Assembly (NCBI RefSeq): GCF_014650055.1
Contig: NZ_BMUF01000019.1
Span: forward strand, 62,442 to 98,046
Length of the DNA: 35,605 nucleotides
Reading direction: 5' to 3'
Source: Streptomyces malachitofuscus
Lineage (GTDB): Bacteria > Actinomycetota > Actinomycetes > Streptomycetales > Streptomycetaceae
The translations under genes and the position numbers were made by a program. The notes beneath the pieces were generated by a model, which was not told the origin of the DNA, did no database searches, and saw only the letters and a program-made list of their open reading frames with translations. Each line of letters starts with the position of its first letter. The stretch's first letter is position 1. Below are positions 7,630 to 15,179 of this stretch, in pieces.

Positions 7630-8507
7630 CCGAGCACGTCGAGTGGAGCGAGCCGGAGGCCCCGGCCGCACCGGCGAGCGCCGCCGTCACGCCCGCCGAC
7701 GCCGCCGACGCGGCGCGGCTCGTCGCCTTCGGCCTCCAACCCAAGCTCCAGCCCGCGCGCGACCAGGAGTACGCCGACCTTCTGCGCCGCTACCGCGAGG
7801 ACCCGCCGTTCGCGCGGCTCGCCGACGCCGTGGCCACGGGCCTGGGACTGATCGTGCTGGAGGTGTCGCCGCGCGCGGGCATGGCCGTCACCGCCGCCGA
7901 GGACTCCGTCTTCGCCGTCCGCATGGGCGACTACGCGCGCCGCACCTCCGCCGACGGCGGCGACCGGTTCCTGCACGGACTCGCCCACCTCGCCGTCGCC
8001 GCCATGGCCTTCCCCCGCCCCGAGGACCTCGCCGACGACGGCTACATCGGCCGCGTCACGGTCAACGGCGTGGACGCCTTCGTCCGCCAGGCCTGCCACC
8101 GCCTGGAGGAGCGGGCCGCCGAACAGGGCGAGAACACCGACCCGGCCAGCGACGCCCCCGGCCTGGAGGCCGCCTGGCGGATCTGGGCCAGACGCAGCGC
8201 GACCGGTGCCACCAAGGACGCGCGCCGTCTGGCGGGCTCCACCACCGGTATCGTCGCCAAGGCCGTCACCTTCCTCACCGACTCCGGCTTCCTGCAGCGC
8301 ACCGGCGACGACAACGGCGGCACCTACCGCACCACGGCCCGCTACCAGCTCCAGGTCCGGGACCTGGCGGGCAGCGCGGCCCTGGCCGAACTGCTGGAAC
8401 TGGGCGTCGTCCCGGTCACCGACGGCACGCCCACCCTGCTGCCGCCCCAGGACGCCGACGACCTGGAACTGGTCGCCGACGCCGGCCTGCCGTTCCACTC
8501 CGCCTGA
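7626..8507 (+). CDS. KITE-like subunit of an SMC-type complex (MksE/JetB-like)
   Basis: Protein of 293 aa starting at GTG with AGGAG eight nt upstream. The first ~35 residues are alanine/proline rich and probably disordered. The body contains DLLRRYREDPPFARLADAVATGLGLIVLEVSPRAGMAV, like the first winged helix of MksE/JetB, and a second one near residues 190-255 (STTGIVAKAVTFLTDSGFL as helix-turn-helix, GGTYRTTARYQLQVRDL as wing). KITE proteins dimerise and bind the kleisin and DNA. It lies between the kleisin-like and SMC-like genes with short gaps (52 and 31 nt), so the three are surely one operon. Longer than many MksE proteins because of its N-terminal tail and inserts. Confidence 0.7.
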   Translation: MTEHVEWSEPEAPAAPASAAVTPADAADAARLVAFGLQPKLQPARDQEYADLLRRYREDPPFARLADAVATGLGLIVLEVSPRAGMAVTAAEDSVFAVRMGDYARRTSADGGDRFLHGLAHLAVAAMAFPRPEDLADDGYIGRVTVNGVDAFVRQACHRLEERAAEQGENTDPASDAPGLEAAWRIWARRSATGATKDARRLAGSTTGIVAKAVTFLTDSGFLQRTGDDNGGTYRTTARYQLQVRDLAGSAALAELLELGVVPVTDGTPTLLPPQDADDLELVADAGLPFHSA

Positions 8508-8538
8508 CCCCCCACACGAAGCCTCACGAGAGTCCGCC

Positions 8539-11500
8539 ATGTACGAGCTGTCCCGGGTCCGCCTCTACTCCATCGGGCCGGCCGGCGCGCGTTACGCCGA
8601 CACGGTGCTCGACCTGCGCGGTGTCGGCGCCGCCGTGCCGGACCCCGCGCCGACGCAGGCGGAGTTCTTCGAGGAGGAGCCCGTCGGACCGCCGCGCCGC
8701 CCCGCCCCCGCCGGGGTGCTCTTCCTGGAGAACGGCGGCGGCAAGTCCGTCCTGCTGAAACTGATCTTCTCCGTGATGCTGCCGGGCCACCGCAACACGC
8801 TCGGCGGTGCCAGCTCCGGAGTGCTGCGCAAGTTCCTGCTCGCCGACGACTGCGGCCATGTGGCGCTCGAGTGGCAGCACGTGCAGACCGGCGAGTGCGT
8901 CGTCGTCGGCAAGGTCAGCGAGTGGCGGGGCCGTCAGGTCTCCAACGACCCGAGGAAGTTCGCCGAAGCCTGGTACTCCCTGCGCCCCGGCCCCGGCCTC
9001 AGCCTCGACAGCCTCCCCGTCGCCGAGTCCACGGCCGTGCGCGCGCCCGTCGAGGGCCAGTCGGGCGCCCGGGGACGGCGGCGCACCATGAAGGGATTCC
9101 GGGACGCCCTCACCGAGGCGGGCAAGAACTACCCGCACCTCGAGGTGCACTGGGAGGAGATCCACGAACGCTGGACCGAACACCTCGGCGACCTGGGCCT
9201 CGACCCGGAACTCTTCCGCTACCAGCGGGAGATGAACGCCGACGAGGGCGAGGCCGCCGGCCTCTTCGCGGTCAAGAAGGACTCCGACTTCACCGACCTG
9301 CTGCTGCGCGCCGTCACCGACACCCGCGACACCGACGGACTCGCCGACCTCGTCAGCGGCTTCGGCAACAAGCTGGGCCGGCGCGCCGAACTGATCGCCG
9401 AACGGGACTTCACCGCCGGGTCGGTCGACCTGCTGGGCCGGATCGTGGAGGCCGCCGAGGCCCGTACCCGCGCGCGGGAGATCCACACCGCCGCCGAACG
9501 CCGCACCCGCACCCTGGCCCGCTGGCTCTCCGCGCGTGGCGCCCGGGAACGCGTCCGCGCCGCCGACCTCGCCGGGCGGGTCACCGCCGCCGCGTACGCC
9601 GTCACCCACGCCGAGTCGGCGCGCGAGCACAGCGCCCTCGTCTCCGCCGAACTCGCCTACCGCCACGCCTCCCTGGCGCTCGCCGCCGCGGAGAAGTCCG
9701 CCGCCGCCCAGAAGCGCGAACTCGCCGACGCGCGCACGCTGTACGCCGGCTGGCAGGCCGCCGAAGCCGTGCTGCGCCACCGCGCCGCCGCCGACCGCGT
9801 GGCCCGCGTCGCCGCCGCGATCCAGGAGGCCGAGCGGGACGCGGCCCCCGCGCTGGCCGCGCGCGCCAAGGCCGCCGTCGACCTGGTGCGGGCCCTGCAC
9901 ACGGCCGCCCAGAACGCCGAGAACCTCGCCAACGAGGAGGAGGAGCGGTCGGCCGCCCTCCAGGACGTCGGCGACGCCGCCCACCGCGACTCCACCGCCG
10001 CCGCCACCGAGGCACAGCGGGCCCGCAGCGAGATCGGTCACCTCCGGCAGCGGCTCGCCGAGGTCGAGCAGGAGACCGCCGAGGCCGTACGCGCCGGCTG
10101 GCTCGACGACAGCGCCCCCGACGCCGATCCGGCCCGGGCCGCACTCGCGGCCAGCGACGCCGAGAAGGCTGCCGTCGCCGTCTGGGACAGCGCCCGCGAG
10201 GCCTCCCGCCGCACCACCGAGCAGGCGCGCGAGGCCGCCGCCGCCGAGAGCCGCGCGGAACTCACCGCGGCCCGCGCGGCCGACGCGGCCACGGCCGCCG
10301 AACGCGCCCACGAGGCCGAGCGCCGTACCGCCGAGGCACTCGCCGCCGAGCGGCGGCTCGCGGAGCTGCTCAGCCTCCCCGGAGCCGCGGCAGGACGAGG
10401 GGCCGCCGTGCCGGGTCCGCGCACGGACGGGCAGCGCACCACGGGCGCCTCCGCCGCCGTTCCCGCCCCCGGCGAGGGCCTCCTCACCCCCGAGGAACTC
10501 GACCGTTTCGCCGACGAACTGCGCGAACTGCTCGACGACGCCGTCTCCTCCGCCGAGCGGCAGCTGTTCGACCTGCGGACCGCCGCCGCGGACGACTCCC
10601 GGATCCTCGGAGCCCTCGGCGACGGCGGACTGCTGCCGCCCGGCCCGGACGTGCTGGCCACGGTCGAGTTCCTCGGCGAGCACGGCATTCCCGCCCTCCC
10701 CGGCTGGCGCTACCTCGCCCAGGCCGTCGACCCGGCCGACCACGCCCGTGTGCTCGCCGCCCGCCCCGAGCTGGTCGACGGCGTCATCATCACCGACCCC
10801 GACTCCCACGTCCGGGCCCGCGAGGCGCTGAGCGACGCGGCGCTGCTGCCCCGGTCCGCCGTCGCCGTCGGCACCGCCGCCGCACTGCTCGCCCCCACCC
10901 CGGCGCCGGACACCGACACCGGTGACGTCTTCCTCGTACCGCCGAACCCGGCCATGCACGACGAGCACGCCGCCGACGAGGAACGGCAGGCGCTGCGCGC
11001 CCGGGCGACCGAGCGGGACGAGACGATCCGCGCCCTCGCCGCCCGGCTCGGCAAGGACCGCGAACTGGCCGCCCGGCTCGCTTCCTGGCGCACCGGCTGC
11101 CCGGCCGGACGCCTCGCGGAACTGGCCGCGACGGCGCACCACGCGCGGAGCTTCGCCGAGGAGGCCGAGGCCGAACTGGCCGGGGCGCGCACCGCACGCG
11201 CCGAGGCCGAAGAGGCCGCCGCCGAGGCCGCCCGGGTCCGTGACGAGCGGCAGGAGGCCGCACAGAAGGCCCGGCGGGCGGCCGACGCGCTGGCGGGGCT
11301 CGCCTTCCGGCTGCGGGAACGGGCCGGCTGGCAGGTCAAACTGCGCGAACTGGCCGACGAAGCGGCCGAGGCGGAGGCACGCGCCCAGACCTGTCTGCAG
11401 CGGGCACGCGCCGCCGACGAGGACCGCCGCGCCGCCCAGCGCGCCGCCGACGACGCCCGGCGCACCGCCCGGGCACTGCGCGCCGAACGCTCCGAGATCG

Positions 11501-13188
11501 CCGGCGCCCCCGACGACGTGCCCGAGGACGGCGGCGCGCCACAGGCGTCCCTGCCGGCCCTGCGCGAGGCGTACCGGGCCGCGTCCCAGGTGTACGAGAA
11601 GGTCGGCGTCGGCACCGATCTCCGCGCCGAACAGGCCCGCGCGGAGAGCGACGAGAGCGCCGCCCGCGCGGAGCTGGACCGGCTCAGCAACAAGGTCCGC
11701 ACCCGCGCCGAGCAACTGCTCCAGTCGCCCGACGGCTCAGACGGGCCCAGCCGGCAGGCCGCGGCCGCCCGCGCCGAGGAGCTGGTGCAGCTCCTGGAGA
11801 CCAGGATGTCCGGCGCGAGCGAGCAGCTCGGACGGCTGCGCGGCGAGGCCGAGCGGCTCGCGCCCGAGGACGGCGAGGCGCACACCGGACTCCCCGAGGA
11901 GCTGGTCCCCGGCGACGCCGAGCACGCACAGGCGCTGCTGCGTACCGCCACCACGGAACTCGCCTCCCGCAACGAGGCGTTGAGCCAGGCCCGGGAGGCC
12001 CACGCCGAACTGCTCGACGCGCACCGCGGCGCCGAGGCCGCCGCGGGCGGCTTCGACGAGATCGCCGCCATGCTCCGCGACCTGCTGCGTGAGCACGCCA
12101 CCGAGGAGGAGCAGGAGGAGACCGAGCCCTACCCGGGCAGTCCGGAAGAGGCCCGCCAGGCCGCCGCCGAGGCCCGCCGCTCGTTGCGTGGCTGCGCCGC
12201 CGATCTGTCCGCCGCCGAGTCCGCCGTGCGCGAGGCGAGCGACGTCCTCGTCCGCCACGCCAACTCCACGCGTTACGAGCAGGTCCGCACCCCGGCACGC
12301 CAGCAGATCCGTGAACTGCCCGCCTCCGCGCTGCCCGAGCACGCCCAGAAGTGGGCGGACGCGTTCGCGCCCCGGCTCCGGGTCCTCACCGACGAGCTGG
12401 AACAGCTCGAACGCAACCGCGACTCGATCGTCGACCGGCTGCGGGGCCTGGTCGAGTCCGCCCTCGCCACGCTGCGCTCGGCCCAGCGGCTGTCCCGGCT
12501 GCCGGAAGGCCTCGGCGAGTGGTCCGGGCAGGAGTTCCTGCGGATCCGTTTCGAGGAACCCGACCAGGCCACCCTCACCGAGCGCCTCGGCGAGGTCATC
12601 GACGAGGCCACCCGGGCTGCCGTCAGGAAGAACTCCGATCTGCGGCGCGACGGCATGTCGCTGCTCCTGCGCGGGGTCGCCGCCGCCCTGCAGCCGAAGG
12701 GTGTTGCCGTCGAGATCCTCAAGCCCGACGCGGTACTGCGCGCCGAGCGGGTGCCCGTCGGCCAGATGGGCGACGTGTTCTCCGGCGGCCAGCTGCTCAC
12801 CGCCGCCATCGCCCTGTACTGCACGATGGCCGCCCTGCGCTCCAACGACCGGGGCCGGGACAGGCACCGGCACGCCGGCACGCTGTTCCTGGACAACCCC
12901 ATCGGCCGCGCCAACGCAACCTACCTGCTGGAACTCCAGCGGGCCGTGGCGGACGCGCTCGGCGTCCAGCTGCTGTACACCACCGGTCTGTTCGACACGA
13001 CGGCGCTCGCCGAGTTCCCGCTGGTCATCCGGCTGCGCAACGACGCCGACCTGCGGGCGGGCCTGAAGTACATCAGCGTGGAGGAGCATCTGAGGCCGGG
13101 CCTTCCCCAGCAGGACCCGGCCGAGGAGGCGCACAGCGAGATCACCGCCACCCGGATGTTCAAGCGGCCCGCCGCGGCGAGCGGCTGA
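8539..13188 (+). CDS. giant SMC-like coiled-coil ATPase (MksB/JetC-like)
   Basis: Protein of 1549 aa from ATG at 8539 (GAGAG a few nt upstream). The N-terminal head has a P-loop, LENGGGKSVLLKLIF, with Lys69-Ser70. Long Ala/Glu/Arg coiled coils run from about 290 to 680 and 810 to 1350. Between them is a globular, hinge-like domain (about 680-810: DDSRILGALGDGGLLPPGPDV ... DGVIITDPDSHV). The C-terminal head carries the ABC signature FSGGQLL (1414-1420) and Walker B LFLDNP with Asp1452-Asn1453. SMC proteins normally have Glu at the second position for ATP hydrolysis, and the usual switch histidine is not obvious (the segment reads LLYTTGLFD). The complex would act on DNA in the cytoplasm, perhaps loop extrusion or plasmid control. 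No JetD/MksG gene follows. Confidence 0.85.
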   Translation: MYELSRVRLYSIGPAGARYADTVLDLRGVGAAVPDPAPTQAEFFEEEPVGPPRRPAPAGVLFLENGGGKSVLLKLIFSVMLPGHRNTLGGASSGVLRKFLLADDCGHVALEWQHVQTGECVVVGKVSEWRGRQVSNDPRKFAEAWYSLRPGPGLSLDSLPVAESTAVRAPVEGQSGARGRRRTMKGFRDALTEAGKNYPHLEVHWEEIHERWTEHLGDLGLDPELFRYQREMNADEGEAAGLFAVKKDSDFTDLLLRAVTDTRDTDGLADLVSGFGNKLGRRAELIAERDFTAGSVDLLGRIVEAAEARTRAREIHTAAERRTRTLARWLSARGARERVRAADLAGRVTAAAYAVTHAESAREHSALVSAELAYRHASLALAAAEKSAAAQKRELADARTLYAGWQAAEAVLRHRAAADRVARVAAAIQEAERDAAPALAARAKAAVDLVRALHTAAQNAENLANEEEERSAALQDVGDAAHRDSTAAATEAQRARSEIGHLRQRLAEVEQETAEAVRAGWLDDSAPDADPARAALAASDAEKAAVAVWDSAREASRRTTEQAREAAAAESRAELTAARAADAATAAERAHEAERRTAEALAAERRLAELLSLPGAAAGRGAAVPGPRTDGQRTTGASAAVPAPGEGLLTPEELDRFADELRELLDDAVSSAERQLFDLRTAAADDSRILGALGDGGLLPPGPDVLATVEFLGEHGIPALPGWRYLAQAVDPADHARVLAARPELVDGVIITDPDSHVRAREALSDAALLPRSAVAVGTAAALLAPTPAPDTDTGDVFLVPPNPAMHDEHAADEERQALRARATERDETIRALAARLGKDRELAARLASWRTGCPAGRLAELAATAHHARSFAEEAEAELAGARTARAEAEEAAAEAARVRDERQEAAQKARRAADALAGLAFRLRERAGWQVKLRELADEAAEAEARAQTCLQRARAADEDRRAAQRAADDARRTARALRAERSEIAGAPDDVPEDGGAPQASLPALREAYRAASQVYEKVGVGTDLRAEQARAESDESAARAELDRLSNKVRTRAEQLLQSPDGSDGPSRQAAAARAEELVQLLETRMSGASEQLGRLRGEAERLAPEDGEAHTGLPEELVPGDAEHAQALLRTATTELASRNEALSQAREAHAELLDAHRGAEAAAGGFDEIAAMLRDLLREHATEEEQEETEPYPGSPEEARQAAAEARRSLRGCAADLSAAESAVREASDVLVRHANSTRYEQVRTPARQQIRELPASALPEHAQKWADAFAPRLRVLTDELEQLERNRDSIVDRLRGLVESALATLRSAQRLSRLPEGLGEWSGQEFLRIRFEEPDQATLTERLGEVIDEATRAAVRKNSDLRRDGMSLLLRGVAAALQPKGVAVEILKPDAVLRAERVPVGQMGDVFSGGQLLTAAIALYCTMAALRSNDRGRDRHRHAGTLFLDNPIGRANATYLLELQRAVADALGVQLLYTTGLFDTTALAEFPLVIRLRNDADLRAGLKYISVEEHLRPGLPQQDPAEEAHSEITATRMFKRPAAASG

Positions 13189-13201
13189 TAGGGCGTCAGC
13201 C
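13183..13201. terminator. weak hairpin between SMC-like and IclR genes
   Basis: GGCTGA (13183-13188) and TCAGCC (13196-13201) can pair around a 7-nt loop, in the 30-bp gap between two convergent genes. The stem is short and overlaps the SMC stop codon; termination is only a guess. Confidence 0.3.
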
Positions 13202-13218
13202 CGGGGCACGGAAGTGGC

Positions 13219-14016
13219 TCAGAAGCCGTAGCCCATGCGCCGGGACAGGGCGGCCGCAGCCTTCGCCGTCCGGCCGCCCAGCCGGGGCAGCCGGTCCGCG
13301 GTCAGCCGGTAGACCGGACCCGAGACGCTGATCGCCGCGATGACCGTGCCGTCGTACGAGCGGACGGGCGCCGCGACGGCCGCCAGCCCCAGTTCCAGCT
13401 CCTCCAGCGTCGTCGCGTAGCCCTGCTCGAGCACCTGCTCCAGCTCTCCGCGCAGCGCCGCCGGCTCGGTGACCGTGTGCTCCGTGAACCGGTGGAGCGG
13501 GCGGGACAGGCGGTCCTCGCGCACGGCGGGCGGCATATGGGCCAGAAACACCTTGCCGCTGGAGGTCGCGTGCAGCGGGGTGCGCCTGCCGAGCCAGTTC
13601 TGCGCCGTGACCGACGCAGTGCCGCGAGCCTGCATGATGTTGACGGCCGCGTCCTCGTCCGGCACGGCCGTGTTCACCGTCTCGCCCAGCTCGTCCGCCA
13701 GCTCCCGGCACACCGGGACGCCCTCCTGCGAGATGTCGAGCCGCAGGGCGGCCGCGCCGGCGAGGCGCAGCACTCCGGCCCCCAGCCGGTACTTGCCGTG
13801 GTGCTCGGCCTGGGCCACCAGCCCCCGGTTCTCCAGCACACCGAGCAGCCGGAACGCCGTGGACTTGTGCACGCCGAGTTCGTCGGCGATCTCCGTGACA
13901 CCCGCCTCACCCCGCCGGGCGAGGATCTCCAGCGCGCTCACGGCGCGGTCCACGGACTGCACGGCGCTCGTCGCGCTCCTGCCGTCCCTCCCGGACTGGT
14001 TCTGCGCGCGGGTCAC
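13219..14016 (-). CDS. IclR-family regulator resembling the glycerol regulator GylR
   Basis: Protein of 265 aa from GTG at 14014-14016, chosen because GAGGGTGAGAG lies just upstream; a GTG at 14058 would add 14 residues. An N-terminal winged helix (SVDRAVSALEILARRGEAGVTEIA, then GVHKSTAFRLLGVLENRGLV) precedes the IclR effector domain (ISQEGVPVCRELADELGETVN, RRTPLHATSSGKVFLAH, GYATTLEELELGLAAVAAPV). From memory this closely resembles Streptomyces GylR, which represses the glycerol operon. Here glpF-glpK lie 9-12 kb away on the same strand beyond the conservon, not next to it, so whether it controls them must be inferred from an operator, which I could not find. Confidence 0.85.
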   Translation of the reverse strand: MTRAQNQSGRDGRSATSAVQSVDRAVSALEILARRGEAGVTEIADELGVHKSTAFRLLGVLENRGLVAQAEHHGKYRLGAGVLRLAGAAALRLDISQEGVPVCRELADELGETVNTAVPDEDAAVNIMQARGTASVTAQNWLGRRTPLHATSSGKVFLAHMPPAVREDRLSRPLHRFTEHTVTEPAALRGELEQVLEQGYATTLEELELGLAAVAAPVRSYDGTVIAAISVSGPVYRLTADRLPRLGGRTAKAAAALSRRMGYGF

Positions 14017-14132
14017 GGTTCGGCTCTCACCCTCTGTCGGAGCGGTTGCGCAGCCCACTCACCGGTGCGCCGTACGAAACCTCAGGGTAGCGAGAGCCGA
14101 CGGTCCGGCGATAACGGCGAGGCCGGGCGCTG

Positions 14133-14759
14133 TCAGGAGTGGGAGAGCTGGCCCGCCCCGCCGCGCCTGCCTATTCGTGCCTGCGCGCGCTGGGCGGAGC
14201 GCTCCTGACGGCGGGCGCGACGCCGCTCGCGACGCAGGGCGCGCGCAGTGCTGCTCGGCATGGAGACCACACCATGGCGCTGGTTCCATACCTGCCGGGT
14301 CACCCATACGTCCAGCGCCGCCCAGGTGGCCAGGATCGTACTGACGACGCTGCTGATGACCATGGGGAAGGCCGGCCAGGAGCCGGCCAGTGTGCACAGG
14401 AAGGCCACCATGGCCTGAATCAGTGTCACCGCGACCACGATCACCGCTCGCACGGCCGCCGTGCGCACCGGATCCGGCAGTCGGCGCCGTCGTGCCGGCT
14501 CCTCGATCCACAGCGGCCGGTAGCGCACCTGTCCGCGGGCATCGCCGGACCCCTCGGTGTCCCGCGGGACCTGCCGCTGTGCGGTGCCGGGCCGGACCTC
14601 GCGCGCCGGGCGCTGCCCGGTCGCCGGGGTGCCGCGCCCGCCGGCCGCCCCCTGCTCGGCTGCGGGTGCACCGCGACCGGGTGCCCCGGCGTCCGGCCGC
14701 GCCGTCATCTGCGCCGCCGCGCCGTCCTCGGGCGCCTCGCGCCGCTCCGCCGTGCCCAT
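14133..14759 (-). CDS. hypothetical two-helix membrane protein with basic C-terminus
   Basis: Protein of 208 aa from ATG at 14757-14759, with GGGGAG about 9 nt upstream; a GTG at 14777 is an alternative. The first ~85 residues are Gly/Pro/Arg rich and probably disordered. Two hydrophobic segments follow (AVRAVIVVAVTLIQAMVAFL and FPMVISSVVSTILATWAALD, roughly residues 104-152). The tail (STARALRRERRRARRQER) is strongly basic and cytoplasmic under the positive-inside rule. I recognise no named domain, though VWVTRQVWNQRHGVVS looks like a conserved element. It is divergent from cvnA, 420 bp away, and could be functionally linked to the conservon, but nothing shows this. Confidence 0.7.
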   Translation of the reverse strand: MGTAERREAPEDGAAAQMTARPDAGAPGRGAPAAEQGAAGGRGTPATGQRPAREVRPGTAQRQVPRDTEGSGDARGQVRYRPLWIEEPARRRRLPDPVRTAAVRAVIVVAVTLIQAMVAFLCTLAGSWPAFPMVISSVVSTILATWAALDVWVTRQVWNQRHGVVSMPSSTARALRRERRRARRQERSAQRAQARIGRRGGAGQLSHS

Positions 14760-15179
14760 CAACGTGTCACTCCCCACCGCCAGCAGACCGCTTGCCCGTG
14801 TCCGAAGACCCGACTCTTCAGTGGCTGCCCGGCTTGCGCTGTTTTACGCCGCCCAGGTGCGGGACACGGCTCCTGTGGCCGATTCCGCCCCCATTTCCCG
14901 CAGAGAAGGACGAACGGCGCGTCGTGAAGATTCCCGATTGGGAAAGAAATCGGCCAACCGCCCCGGCCCGTACGGGAGATCGGCCCAGGGAGCGCACCCC
15001 GGATTCCGGGAGGCAATCTCCCGCAATGGCCGGACAACTCACCATCTCCCGCCACCGGCACGGAACTACAGCTTCCGGACGGGTCTTCGAGTTGACCCCG
15101 GCGCGGTAGTAGGCTCGCGCCGTTTGTTGACGCACATGTGTACCCCCCGGGTCTCTCGGGGGCCGAGCTGGGGGAGGCC
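14760..15179. other. 420-bp divergent intergenic region upstream of cvnA
   Basis: No convincing gene. Base composition is less G+C rich than the flanks around 14920-14960. A small inverted repeat TTCCC-GATT-GGGAA sits near 14931-14945. TTGACC at 15092-15097 resembles a -35 box, but no well-spaced -10 is clear. The region must hold promoters for the membrane-protein gene (minus) and the conservon (plus). GGGGGAGG at 15170-15177 is the cvnA ribosome-binding site. Confidence 0.5.

Noticed and set aside
8524..11715. 1063-codon open frame antisense to the SMC-like gene
   Set aside because: Gly/Val-rich composition typical of the mirror frame of G+C-rich coding DNA; the plus-strand gene has Walker and signature motifs.
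13189..13218. A jetD/mksG nuclease gene expected after the SMC gene
   Set aside because: Only 30 bp separate the SMC stop from the convergent IclR stop, and no Toprim-like protein is encoded elsewhere in the window.
14924..15109. Possible 61-aa gene upstream of cvnA on the plus strand
   Set aside because: Codons such as AGA, AAT, CCA, CAA, TCT and ACA are common in it, unlike real genes here, and its GAAGGA is too far from the GTG.
14818..15135. Possible 105-aa gene on the minus strand in the cvnA upstream region
   Set aside because: No family resemblance, poor codon use and no convincing ribosome-binding site; the region more likely holds promoters.
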